Assembly (NCBI GenBank): GCA_023257955.1
Contig: JALRAY010000021.1
Location: 1-14,860 of the forward strand
Reading direction: 5' to 3'
Source: Amoebophilaceae bacterium
GTDB taxonomy: Bacteria > Bacteroidota > Bacteroidia > Cytophagales > Amoebophilaceae
DNA length: 14,860 nt
The notes beneath the pieces are model-generated. The model did no database searches, was not told where the DNA came from, and saw only the letters and a list, made by a program, of their open reading frames with translations. Shown piece by piece: positions 1 through 8,170 of this stretch. The position numbers were made by a program, and so were the translations under genes. The stretch's first letter is position 1. Every line of letters begins with the position of its first letter.

Positions 1-2317
1 ATTGTTTAATGATGAGCAACTCATCTTCATCAGATACAGTTTCTATCGCTACCAAAGAACCTGTTTTATCGGTTACCTTCATCGTTTTTACGCCTTTCGC
101 TCCGCGGCGGGTGATCCTAAAGTCGGAAATGGCGGCGCGTTTACCAAGGCCTTTCTCGGAGACGATGAGGAGGTTTACTTCCGGATTGTCAACGGTTACC
201 ATACCTATAACACGGTCCGCTTCATTTTCTAGCTGCATCGCTTTTACGCCTGCTGTTATTCTTCCCATGGATCGGACATTGGTTTCATGGAAATGGGCAG
301 CTCTTCCGGATTTTGCAGCTATCAGAATGTGGTGATTACCTTGGGTAAGCTTGACTTCGAGGAGGCTATCTCCTTCGTTAATCCTGATCGCTTGTATGCC
401 ATTTGCACGTTGATTGACGTAGGCTTTTAACGGTGTCTTTTTGATCAATCCATGGGTGGTACACATCAAAATGTATTGACCTTGTATCGCTTCTTGGTCC
501 TGCAGGTTTCTTACGGTGATGACGCTTTGTACAGTATCGCCAGGGGCAATGGGGATCAGGTTTTGAATGGCTCTTCCTTTGGATACTTTGCTGCCTTCAG
601 GCAAGGTGTATACTTTCTTCCAGAAGAGTTTACCTTGTTTGGTAAAGATCAGCAGGTAGTGATGCGTGGAGGCTATAAATAGATTGGTGATGATATCATC
701 TTCCTTGGTCCCAGTACTACGGGCGCCTGTTCCTCCTCTACTCTGTACGCGATACTCGGATAAGGAGGTTCGTTTGATGTAGCCTTGTTGGGAGATGGTG
801 ATGACCATATCTTCCTCTGCGATCATATCCTCTATAGTGATATCGTCTATGGCTTGTTCTATCACCGTTCTGCGGGCGTCTCCGTAACGTTCTTGCAAGG
901 CTTTGAGTTCGTTTTTGATGGCTTCCATGCGCAAGGCTTTATCCGCTAAGAGGGCTTCTAGTTCTGCTATAAGCTTGGTAATGTCTGCATGCTCTTGTTG
1001 GATTTTGGCGCGCTCTAGACCTGTCAAGCGTTGTAAGCGTAGCTCTAAGATGGCTTTGGCTTGCACTTCGCTAAGGTTGAAGTCTTTGATCAGTTTTTGT
1101 TTCGCGATCTCTGCATCATTAGAAGAGCGAATGAGGTTGATAATAGCATCGAGGTTGTCAAGCGCTATCAGATAACCATCTAGGATGTGTAGTCGTTTTT
1201 GGGCTTGTTTGAGCTCATAGTTGGTTTTGCGGACGAGGACCTCGTGCTGATGATCCACAAAGTGTCTGATGAGTTCCTGTAGATTCAGGATTTTAGGAGC
1301 CCCTTCCACTAAGGCTACGTTATTGACGCTGAAGGAGCACTGTAGCGCGGTGTGCTTGTATAGTGTATTCAATACAACTTGACCAATGGCGTCTTTTTTG
1401 AGGTCGTAAACAATCCGCAAGCCGTCTTTATCGGACTCATCCCTGATGTCTGATATGCCTTCGATTTTCTTTTCGTTGACGAGTTGTGCGGTTTTTTCAA
1501 TCAAGGAGGCTTTATTGACCATGTACGGGATTTCTGTAACGATGATCTGCTCTTTGCCTGTGGAGGCTTGTTCTATCACGGTTTTGGCACGCATCAAAAT
1601 TCTACCCCTTCCGGTTCGATAGGCTTCTTGTATGCCATGTGTGCCATAGATAATACCTCTGGTGGGAAAATCAGGTCCGGGAATATGCTGCATCAGCTCT
1701 TCTATAGAGATATCGTTGTTATCTATGTAGGCGATGATGCCGTTTATAACTTCTGTAAGGTTATGGGGGGGCATGTTGGTGGTCATACCTACGGCAATAC
1801 CAGAGCTACCGTTTAATAGGAGGTTGGGTAATTTGGAAGGCAGTACGGTAGGCTCTTCTAGCGATTCATCAAAGTTGACTTGTAAGTCCACGGTATCTTT
1901 ATTCAGGTCTGCTAGCAATTCTTCTGCACCACGGGTTAGTCTAGCTTCTGTATACCGCATAGCAGCAGGCTCGTCGCCATCTACGGAACCAAAGTTTCCT
2001 TGCCCTTGTACTAAGGGGTACCTTAAGCTCCACTCTTGTGCCATCCGCACCATAGCATCATACACAGATCCATCTCCATGAGGGTGGTATTTACCTAATA
2101 CTTCCCCTACGATTCTGGCAGATTTTTTATACGGTTTGTTATGGACAAGGCCTAGTTCAGACATGCCATACAGGACTCTGCGGTGCACTGGCTTTAAGCC
2201 ATCGCGTACATCTGGAAGGGCGCGCGAGATGATAACGGACATAGAGTAATCTATGTATGCTGTCCGCATTTCATCTACGATGTTTATAGGTATAATGTGA
2301 GATGATTCAGTGGGCAT
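1..2317 (-). CDS. gyrA: DNA gyrase subunit A, C-terminal end outside window
   Basis: GyrA is the breakage-reunion subunit of DNA gyrase (with GyrB), which puts negative supercoils into DNA using ATP. The minus-strand frame from ATG at 2317 stays open for 772 codons to the left edge. It begins MPTESSHIIPINIVDEMRTA and contains the typical SRALPDVRDGLKPVHRR segment. The active-site tyrosine is Y122 in AAMRYTE, at the same number as in E. coli. The beta-pinwheel domain carries a GyrA-box-like QSRGGTG near 730-745, which favours GyrA over ParC. Family length is about 830-870 residues, so some 60-100 C-terminal residues are missing. Codon 83, usually Ser in the quinolone-resistance region, is Gly (HGDGSVYD), and residue 104 is Gln where E. 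coli has Asp. No Shine-Dalgarno is seen, as usual for Bacteroidota. Confidence 0.96.
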   Translation of the reverse strand, partial: MPTESSHIIPINIVDEMRTAYIDYSMSVIISRALPDVRDGLKPVHRRVLYGMSELGLVHNKPYKKSARIVGEVLGKYHPHGDGSVYDAMVRMAQEWSLRYPLVQGQGNFGSVDGDEPAAMRYTEARLTRGAEELLADLNKDTVDLQVNFDESLEEPTVLPSKLPNLLLNGSSGIAVGMTTNMPPHNLTEVINGIIAYIDNNDISIEELMQHIPGPDFPTRGIIYGTHGIQEAYRTGRGRILMRAKTVIEQASTGKEQIIVTEIPYMVNKASLIEKTAQLVNEKKIEGISDIRDESDKDGLRIVYDLKKDAIGQVVLNTLYKHTALQCSFSVNNVALVEGAPKILNLQELIRHFVDHQHEVLVRKTNYELKQAQKRLHILDGYLIALDNLDAIINLIRSSNDAEIAKQKLIKDFNLSEVQAKAILELRLQRLTGLERAKIQQEHADITKLIAELEALLADKALRMEAIKNELKALQERYGDARRTVIEQAIDDITIEDMIAEEDMVITISQQGYIKRTSLSEYRVQSRGGTGARSTGTKEDDIITNLFIASTHHYLLIFTKQGKLFWKKVYTLPEGSKVSKGRAIQNLIPIAPGDTVQSVITVRNLQDQEAIQGQYILMCTTHGLIKKTPLKAYVNQRANGIQAIRINEGDSLLEVKLTQGNHHILIAAKSGRAAHFHETNVRSMGRITAGVKAMQLENEADRVIGMVTVDNPEVNLLIVSEKGLGKRAAISDFRITRRGAKGVKTMKVTDKTGSLVAIETVSDEDELLIIKQ

Positions 2318-2860
2318 ATTTGTTCGAGTTATAGAGATTTTTATAAGGATAGCGATACCTCTTGAAGTAGAACTATTCTAATATTATCATATTCTAAAAA
2401 AGGTATATACGTCCGGGAAATGGGAGCGTCTGTTTTCGATATTTACTGCTTGTTCTAAATTTGGGTGCGGTACGAGAAGGGAAGATACATTTCTATCATG
2501 TTTTTCGAGGCGTTGTTGCATTAATGCATGTAAAAATCTCAAAATCAACGTATACTGCAAATAACAAGGCGTTTGCTATTAAAGCGCTATAAATCATAAT
2601 CCTTGAAATAAAGACATATAGCATGTTTTGACCTATTTACACAACAACGCCTTTAAAACCGACATTCCGCACCGGTTATCCGACTATTATTATTTTTTGT
2701 TTAATTTTTACCAAATATCATAGGATAGATTTATGTATTGACAAAATATTATTTGGCGAATAAATAATAATTTCGCCATTGCAAATTTTTGTCACTCAGA
2801 AATAGTGTAACAAGCGTCTAAAAACGTCATTATTTGATCTTATTATACGATTTTAAAGAT
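2318..2860. other. AT-rich intergenic region with mobile-element remnants
   Basis: This 543-bp gap separates the gyrA start from the 3' end of the glycosyltransferase-like gene. No coding frame of note was found on either strand. The first 190 bases must hold the gyrA promoter, but no good Bacteroidota TTTG/TAnnTTTG pair was recognised. The remainder holds two short inverted-repeat elements, listed separately, and is very rich in A+T between 2680 and 2860. Confidence 0.6.
2508..2652. repeat. 145-bp inverted-repeat element (MITE-like or IS remnant)
   Basis: An 11-bp perfect inverted repeat, AGGCGTTGTTG at 2508-2518 and CAACAACGCCT at 2642-2652, bounds a non-coding stretch. GTTGTTG-type ends are common among bacterial IS families, but I cannot assign a family. 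Inside the right arm, 2630-2638 (GACCTATTT) matches, in inverse orientation, a segment at 14812-14820 near the right edge. This is consistent with a decayed or internally deleted IS copy. Confidence 0.45.
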
Positions 2861-2878
2861 TTATTCAGGTGCGGAATG
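2661..2878. repeat. Inverted-repeat element overlapping a gene end
   Basis: ACATTCCGCACC at 2662-2673 is repeated in inverse orientation at 2867-2878, enclosing about 190 bp of AT-rich non-coding DNA. The right arm lies inside the last codons and stop of the 521-residue gene, so that gene's final residues (HSAPE) come from repeat DNA. The right arm extends to a 16-bp identity (2864-2879, inverted) with 14786-14801. This points to a repeat family scattered through the genome. Confidence 0.5.
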
Positions 2879-4426
2879 TTTGTTAAAAAACCCTAAAGGA
2901 TCTAAAAATTCGTTACACCCAAGCCCTAATTTTAATTTCTCTTTGTGCTTTATGAAATATCCCCAACTCTTCATATTAAAGCGAAAAGCATTGACATATG
3001 ACTGATCAGTTTTAAAATCGTCAGGAAACCATATGTACTCACACAAGCTATATTTTTTGATATGTTGAATTGATTCTAATACAAGATATAGTAAATCTTT
3101 GTTAAGTGGTAAGGAATCTGATTGCTTTTTCTCAAACGATATACAAAACAACCCTGTCGTTATATCTTGTATTTCTGATAAACTATATATATTTTCAGCT
3201 TTGATTAACGTACACAGCATAACGTACATACCTAATATATCTGGTAGTTGGTTGCCCAAATCAATATGGGAAAGTAACGTTAATCGAAAATCACGCATCT
3301 GAGGGACACTACTCATTGTCTCATCCAATCCACATATGAATTTAATACTATCTTCATTTGATAAAACATTAACGCGGGTTTCTGTACTTATGTACTTGTA
3401 GCACCGTGGAAAAGTCAAATCGGTTTTTGGAGCAGGATAGTTGAGATCAGCTAGTGCATACATTTTTCGTAATGCAGATAAAATACCAGTATGCTCTTCC
3501 CCAATTACAATAGAGGTTGAAAGAAGTAATATATTCTGTTCATATACATTGAATTTTTCAATATTAAACAAAACCCCTATATTTTTCGCTTTCATAGTCT
3601 CGTGTAAGCTAGATACTGATGGGAAAATAATCTCGCCATATTCCTTTTCCTCAATCATTGGGCCATATACTTTATCTCTATTAGAATGATCAATCGCATC
3701 TCTTAAAGTATCTAAGTCCATATAAAATCCGTATTTCAATATTCCTGGATCTAAGCGGTAACCATCTACCTGATGACAACATATAGATGTATGCGGCGTG
3801 TTATACATAATTGATCCTTTACACTCATTTGCTTGATGTTTCAAAGTTTCTAATAGCCTTTCTCTCTCTTCTGTGGAGATTTGTGTAGAATTCTCCACAT
3901 CTTCCATTAATCGGCCTGAATGTAATGGGAGTAGTAATTCTCTGTTTTGATTAAAAGCTAGCTTGCTTTCATACCACCATTTTTTTTTCGTAACGTATTG
4001 TAAATTGATGCCGGCGCAACTTGTGAACTTATTAATCTTGTTTATTTCTGATTTAGTTAAATATCTATCATCTATCCACAAGCATAGTTTGTAACCTGGA
4101 AAACATTTTGAAGAACATGGCAAAAACCGATCCAGTGTAACAATATAGATATCCGGTATATAACGACCTAACCAAAAACAATGTATCCAATCATATGGAG
4201 TAGGATTGAGATCAAAACGTGGAAAAAGTGTATTACATATATACCTATTAACAAGTTGTAACATAGACGTATGTGAATACTCTGGTGATGGATTGGAGTG
4301 ATATTCAAGAGGCGATGGACTACTCCGAGCAGTAGTACTTCTTTGTACTTCTAGTGCCAACTCTTTGGGGGGATTGCAATTAGTTAAGCATAAAAATGCA
4401 AATAGGTATAAATTAAATTTCAACAT
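2861..4426 (-). CDS. Predicted lipoprotein with TcdA/TcdB-like GT-A glycosyltransferase domain
   Basis: This 521-residue protein has a short hydrophobic leader (MLKFNLYLFAFLCLTNC) with a lipobox-like LTNC, so it is probably exported and lipid-anchored at C17. A Ser/Pro-rich linker (about 30-55) follows. The next blocks resemble the glucosylating-toxin and GT32/GT44 sugar transferases: WIHCFWLG at 80-87, GYKLCLWIDD at 111-120, and a helix leading into a DXD motif, RLDPGILKYGFYMDLDT at 224-240 with D237 and D239. DXD binds the metal and nucleotide sugar in GT-A enzymes. The NILLLSTSIVIGEEHTGIL segment (298-316) fits the later catalytic region. The C-terminal 200 residues are not recognised. An effector that glycosylates host proteins is an inference; envelope glycan synthesis is the alternative. 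The gene is visibly richer in A+T than gyrA and dnaG. A 20-bp inverted-repeat arm lies 17 bp upstream of its ATG, and its last codons come from another repeat. Confidence 0.7.
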   Translation of the reverse strand: MLKFNLYLFAFLCLTNCNPPKELALEVQRSTTARSSPSPLEYHSNPSPEYSHTSMLQLVNRYICNTLFPRFDLNPTPYDWIHCFWLGRYIPDIYIVTLDRFLPCSSKCFPGYKLCLWIDDRYLTKSEINKINKFTSCAGINLQYVTKKKWWYESKLAFNQNRELLLPLHSGRLMEDVENSTQISTEERERLLETLKHQANECKGSIMYNTPHTSICCHQVDGYRLDPGILKYGFYMDLDTLRDAIDHSNRDKVYGPMIEEKEYGEIIFPSVSSLHETMKAKNIGVLFNIEKFNVYEQNILLLSTSIVIGEEHTGILSALRKMYALADLNYPAPKTDLTFPRCYKYISTETRVNVLSNEDSIKFICGLDETMSSVPQMRDFRLTLLSHIDLGNQLPDILGMYVMLCTLIKAENIYSLSEIQDITTGLFCISFEKKQSDSLPLNKDLLYLVLESIQHIKKYSLCEYIWFPDDFKTDQSYVNAFRFNMKSWGYFIKHKEKLKLGLGCNEFLDPLGFFNKHSAPE

Positions 4427-4504
4427 ATAAGTTCATCTTTAGACTAGGGCGTGTCATCAATTAATGTAGGAGCTGTTTACATTTGGTAAACTTATTGATT
4501 TAGA

Positions 4505-4525
4505 CGCTAAATTCTTTAGCGTTTT
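4505..4525 (+). terminator. Small hairpin followed by four T
   Basis: CGCTAAA (4505-4511) and TTTAGCG (4515-4521) form a 7-bp stem with a TTC loop, followed by TTTT on the plus strand. It has the form of an intrinsic terminator, but the stem has only three G/C pairs and no plus-strand gene lies upstream. It may be structure belonging to the surrounding element. Confidence 0.25.
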
Positions 4526-4553
4526 CAATAGAGTTCTTCCGAAACTCAAAATT
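4525..4553. repeat. Single copy of the GAGTTCTTCCGAAACTC repeat
   Basis: This 29-bp segment matches the reverse complement of 10488-10516 at 28 of 29 positions, 23 of them consecutive (4525-4547 against 10494-10516). At the second site the repeat forms both arms of a palindrome that ends the broken M3 peptidase gene. Here only one arm is seen, so this is likely one end of a degraded IS. Confidence 0.6.
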
Positions 4554-5117
4554 ATACCCTTATAATACACAGGGACGCATATATTCAAGGGATTTCAGAA
4601 GAGGTCAAATAATACAACTAAGCCCAAGGGATAAAAACGTGGGTAAAACAAGGGTTATAATGCATCAATCAAGCCGAATTCGAGTCCTTAATGTGAATTG
4701 TAAACAGCTCCTAATATTTTCTGTTAATTTTTGAGCTTTAACTAAACAAAAACTCCTATAACCCCATATATATGGTTCCTGCAACGCTCAATACGACAGA
4801 TAAAAGACTTTGTATAGGGTAAAAAAGTCACTATTAGTACTCTACGAACGATATTGCTAGGCTTAATTGATGACACGCCCTAGTTGGGGGGTGCATTTGA
4901 ATAAAACCATTGATTTAGAGTAAAAATTCCTTGCGTGTTAATGATTTGACTATTACTAAGTGCTGAATTTTGTGACAAAACGAACCGTCATTCAGCGTAA
5001 CATACTCCTTGTAGATGGAGGTCGCAAAAATTCATTGAGCGCTAAATTAGGGATTTTGCGGATGATTACATAGTAATTAGAAATTTTATACATGTAGGCT
5101 AGCTCGTTGATTAAGAC

Positions 5118-5345
5118 TTAACTGTAAGTGTTTGCGTTACCAAAACTCAGGGATATAGGGTTTTCGCACGAGCATATTTTGAGTAGCCATACATACATTG
5201 TACTGCAATAGCGGTAGTTACAAAGCCAATAATTTACCCCCAGCACGACAAGCTTAGGTCTGCCAATACTTTTACTTGTCATTTTCTTACTCGCCGTTAC
5301 CGTGTTGCTTGCGTGGCACTGTGCACATGTAACCATAATGCGCAC
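5118..5345 (-). pseudogene. Possible remnant of a zinc-finger transposase N-terminus
   Basis: This 75-residue frame begins MRIMVTCAQCHASNTV and contains CxxC (C7, C10) and a later C-rich stretch (CNYRYC), loosely like the zinc-ribbon start of IS1-type InsA proteins. The spacing and the basic segment between them do not fit well, and the C-terminal part resembles no transposase I know. It sits among IS-like repeats. A chance open frame is quite possible. Confidence 0.2.
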
Positions 5346-5387
5346 AGGAATTTACTGCTGTTGCTATGCTGTTTTATCGATGCATCC

Positions 5388-5513
5388 ATATCACCTCTAT
5401 CGCCCTCTCATATCCTTTTTACCACAAATTTACCATTCCATTCGCTACTGGAGAGGTAAAAAAGTAGGTGATGGGGAGATAAAGGGTTGATGCTGGTGCG
5501 ATAGAGGTGATAT
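5388..5513. repeat. 126-bp palindromic element able to form a long hairpin
   Basis: ATATCACCTCTATCGC at 5388-5403 is the exact reverse complement of 5498-5513. Nested inside, CTTTTTACC at 5415-5423 can pair with GGTAAAAAAG at 5455-5464 with one bulged base. The result is a stacked hairpin with an unpaired apex. No gene flanks it closely. It could be a MITE or a structured RNA, and no terminator T-run adjoins it. Confidence 0.5.
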
Positions 5514-5889
5514 AAAAAAGACCAGATGTCTTGACTTCATACCTACTTTTCTGTATACTTCAACCTCTACAAACATCGCGTATCTTCTCCTTCAGTAAGC
5601 CTTTCATGAAGCGCTTTTGCTGTACGTTGGAAAAACTACCCCATTGCTGGATTTATGCTGACGCGCAACGATGGTGTTGCATTTAGCTGATTTCGTACGC
5701 TCTCCATGATACCAGAGAACGCGGATCCTTAGGAGAAAAGAAAAATACGCATTGCAGCGTGGATGTTACATGTTACATAGTAGCTATAGATACACTCACC
5801 CCCTATATAATTCCCCTCACTGAACGCAATGTTAATGGCTTGTATCCCCAAAGTCTGATAGTCCCAGATAGTGTGTATGAAGTCTTCTG

Positions 5890-7800
5890 CTAAAAGAGCA
5901 CTATCCCCAACTGTTTAGCGATTTCTACTTCGGTTTGCTTAAGCTGTGTATAGACATACAACAGCCTATCTTCTTCTTCAGGATCCTCATTATTTTTCAA
6001 GCGTTGATTATTCTCTTCTATTAGCTGATGAATGAGGCGTAGCTTAAGGCGTAAGATGTTTTTATACGCTGTTTGGTGGAGGTTATCTGTTTCTTGTGTG
6101 ATGTCGATTTGATATTTCTCTTGCCAATTATCGCTTACCTCATAGGGCGTAGCAGTCAAATCAATCACCGTTTTTTGAATCTCCTGATTGCTATGCTGAA
6201 TAAAGCGTTTAATGTCTACTTCCTGCCCTTGGGTAATGTAGTCTTGGTAGAGGGTTAATATTTCTTGATAGATGGGGGTTTGAAAGGTAACGTCTTGTAA
6301 TTCTTGTAAAAGGTACATACTAAGCGGCTTGCCATCTTGCAACAAGGTATTGCCATAGTTGAGGAGTAACCGTATGTTATCCCTTTCATGTGCCATAATG
6401 GTATCCGCTATGTCTAGCTGTTTTACGACCCCATCTTTAACTGTGAGTTGCAATGGCGCGGAAGGTTTGCTCCGTTGATAGGTTCTGCGTTGGTCTTGAT
6501 TGTATTTCGCAAGGAGCTTATTATGCTCTGCTAAAAGGGCGACTTCACTAATCTCCAACAGCTTACTCGTTTGCTGCAAGAGGAGGGAACGGTGTATCTC
6601 ATCCGGAATGCGGACGATGCTTTGCAAAATCTCTTCTATAACTGTTGTTTTCTGCAGCAAATCATCTTCTACGTCCTGCAAGAGCAACTTGGCTTTAAAG
6701 TTGATAAAATCCTGCTCATGGGTAGCGATATATGACTGAAAGGCTTCTCGTCCAACTTTCCGCACATAGCTATCCGGATCTTCACCCGTAGGAAGCAGGA
6801 TAATTTTTACATATAATCCATGTTCTAAAACCTTATCAATTCCTCTCAGCGATGCCTTGATGCCTGCCGCATCGTTATCAAAGAGGATAGAAATCTTTTT
6901 GGCAAATCTACTTATCAGCTGGATTTGATTATCGGTTAAAGCCGTACCTGCCGAGGCGACCGCATAGTCGATCCCTGCTTGATGCAGCGCAATCACATCG
7001 GTGTAGCCTTCCACCAGTAAACAGGTATTGATTTTTTTGATCTGCTTCTTGGCTTGATAAATACCATAGAGGACGTCGCTTTTATGGTAGATAGGGGTCT
7101 CTGGGGAGTTGATGTACTTGGCTTGCTTGTCGGAGGTTTCTATTACCCTGCCTGCTAACGCAATGACTTTCCCAGCTAGGTTGTGAATAGGAAAGATAAT
7201 TCTATGCCTAAAGCGATCGGAGCGTTTGGTTTCACTTTGGTTGATGAGGCCCGCTTTAAGTAGGAGATCATCCCCGTATCCTTGCTGTTTCGCATATTCA
7301 TAAAAACTTTGCCAAGCGTTGAGACTATAACCGATTTCAAATTGCTGTATGGAAGCTTGCGAGATACCTCGCTCCTCAAGATACGGTAAGGCAATGCTTT
7401 TGCCTGTGGTATGTTCCCAGAGGTTGGTTGTGTAATAGCTTTGCGCCAATTTCATGAGGATATACAAACTATCCTTTTCATGTTGCATACTATCTACATA
7501 ACTTTCTGTCGATTCTTCTATAGGTATGCCATACTTATTGGCCAAGTGTTTTACCGCTTCCACAAAGCTGACGCCTTCTATGGCTCTGATAAAGCTAATC
7601 GCATCACCAGATGCGTCACACCCAAAGCATTTATAAAAACCTTTATCAGGAGATACGGCAAAGGAAGGTGTTTTTTCGTGATGAAAGGGACAACATGCCC
7701 ATAGGGTTTGGCCACGTCTTTTGAGGGTAACGAAGTCCCCAATTACGTCTTCTATTTGCACCCTGGCATGTATGGCTTGTATGGTCTCTTGGCTAAACAT
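5890..7800 (-). CDS. dnaG: DNA primase
   Basis: DnaG makes the short RNA primers that start leading strands and Okazaki fragments, working with the replicative helicase DnaB. The 636 residues match the family's usual 580-680. The N-terminal CHC2 zinc-binding domain shows C37-x2-H40-x17-C58-x2-C61 (CPFHHEKTPSF to CFGC). The Toprim core has E264 in VEGYTDVIALHQAG, then LFDND with D308 and D310, and GEDPDSY near 340-345 for metal binding. The C-terminal 200 residues are helical and variable, as expected of the helicase-interaction domain. The start MFSQETIQAIHARVQIEDVIGDF is the family's normal beginning. The frame is intact with no missing key residue. It stands alone, convergent with nothing and divergent from the small gene at 7961. 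Confidence 0.97.
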   Translation of the reverse strand: MFSQETIQAIHARVQIEDVIGDFVTLKRRGQTLWACCPFHHEKTPSFAVSPDKGFYKCFGCDASGDAISFIRAIEGVSFVEAVKHLANKYGIPIEESTESYVDSMQHEKDSLYILMKLAQSYYTTNLWEHTTGKSIALPYLEERGISQASIQQFEIGYSLNAWQSFYEYAKQQGYGDDLLLKAGLINQSETKRSDRFRHRIIFPIHNLAGKVIALAGRVIETSDKQAKYINSPETPIYHKSDVLYGIYQAKKQIKKINTCLLVEGYTDVIALHQAGIDYAVASAGTALTDNQIQLISRFAKKISILFDNDAAGIKASLRGIDKVLEHGLYVKIILLPTGEDPDSYVRKVGREAFQSYIATHEQDFINFKAKLLLQDVEDDLLQKTTVIEEILQSIVRIPDEIHRSLLLQQTSKLLEISEVALLAEHNKLLAKYNQDQRRTYQRSKPSAPLQLTVKDGVVKQLDIADTIMAHERDNIRLLLNYGNTLLQDGKPLSMYLLQELQDVTFQTPIYQEILTLYQDYITQGQEVDIKRFIQHSNQEIQKTVIDLTATPYEVSDNWQEKYQIDITQETDNLHQTAYKNILRLKLRLIHQLIEENNQRLKNNEDPEEEDRLLYVYTQLKQTEVEIAKQLGIVLF

Positions 7801-7960
7801 AGGTTGTGTATTTATGCATCTTATCAGTAGTTACAAAAGAAGGATCAATGAGGCAATATTCATCAAAGCCGATAACAAATTCTGTCAGCTATTTGGTTTT
7901 AGGATGACTAGGTTCTATTTTTGGCACTATTCATTAACGCTTCAACAAACGAAAATATTT

Positions 7961-8140
7961 ATGGCAGTTACTCGCTTAGAAAGAAAGGTAAAAAGAAGAA
8001 GAATTCTTATTACAAAGAAACAACGTGACATTAAACGGTTACTAAAAACCCCCATCATTAAAAATGTAGATATAGAAGCTCTCAAAGCCTCTTTTCCAAA
8101 AACAGCAACAAAATCCGAAGGCGATAACATGCCCTCCTAA
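7961..8140 (+). CDS. Small basic conserved protein of Bacteroidota type
   Basis: This 59-residue protein starts MAVTRLERKVKRRRILITKK and ends with PIIKNVDIEALKASFPKTATKSEGDNMPS. Short proteins beginning MAVTRLERK and carrying an IKNVD motif recur in Bacteroidota as far as I recall, usually without a named function. The N-terminal half is very rich in Lys and Arg, suggesting nucleic-acid or ribosome binding, but this is inference. The frame is open upstream to 7721, into the dnaG coding region. I chose the internal ATG at 7961 because the homologous part begins there and the upstream part would overlap dnaG antisense. Divergent from dnaG, with 160 bp between the two starts. Confidence 0.65.
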   Translation: MAVTRLERKVKRRRILITKKQRDIKRLLKTPIIKNVDIEALKASFPKTATKSEGDNMPS

Positions 8141-8170
8141 GGCTTTTCGCCTCCTTCACCTTTTAGATAC

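Larger units (their letters stand above)
4467..4713. mobile_element. Second, nested inverted-repeat element
   Basis: TAGGAGCTGTTTACA at 4467-4481 is matched by its exact reverse complement at 4699-4713, 247 bp overall. It lies wholly inside the 4444-4883 element, its left arm only 3 bases from the outer arm. It contains a hairpin at 4505-4521 and a single copy (4525-4553) of a third repeat family that also truncates the peptidase gene near 10.43 kb. No transposase frame is present. Confidence 0.6.
4444..4883. mobile_element. 440-bp element with 20-bp perfect terminal inverted repeats
   Basis: CTAGGGCGTGTCATCAATTA at 4444-4463 reappears as its exact reverse complement at 4864-4883. Long perfect ends around about 400 bp of non-coding DNA are what an internally deleted IS or MITE leaves behind. 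No transposase frame survives between them. The left end lies 17 bp upstream of the ATG of the divergent glycosyltransferase-like gene, so the element may supply or disrupt its promoter. The IS family is not assigned. Confidence 0.65.
4427..5889. other. Long gene-poor region built from nested repeats and decayed DNA
   Basis: About 1.46 kb separates the glycosyltransferase-like gene from dnaG with no convincing intact gene. It holds a 20-bp inverted-repeat element with a second one nested inside (4444-4883), a long hairpin (5388-5513) and a 75-residue minus-strand frame that may be transposase debris (5118-5345). On the minus strand just after the dnaG stop, a start-less frame runs about 50 codons (about 5866-5712) and matches nothing I recognise. 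The segments near 4476-4525 and 4892-4940 look like diverged copies of one sequence, both containing ATTGATTTAGA followed by an AAATTC-type stretch. Confidence 0.6.

Noticed and set aside
3099..3689. Plus-strand frames opposite the glycosyltransferase-like gene
   Set aside because: They are antisense shadows of the 521-residue frame with no recognisable features.
4547..4554. TAATTTTG on the minus strand as a -7 promoter element for the glycosyltransferase-like gene
   Set aside because: It matches TAnnTTTG but no TTTG lies at the right distance upstream, and it is 120 bp from the ATG inside repeat DNA.
5302..5490. 62-codon plus-strand reading frame between the GT gene and dnaG
   Set aside because: No domain or composition typical of a protein; it covers much of the palindromic element and is probably a chance frame.
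7721..7960. N-terminal extension of the small basic protein
   Set aside because: It runs antisense through the start of dnaG and has no family-like sequence; the internal ATG at 7961 begins the recognisable part.
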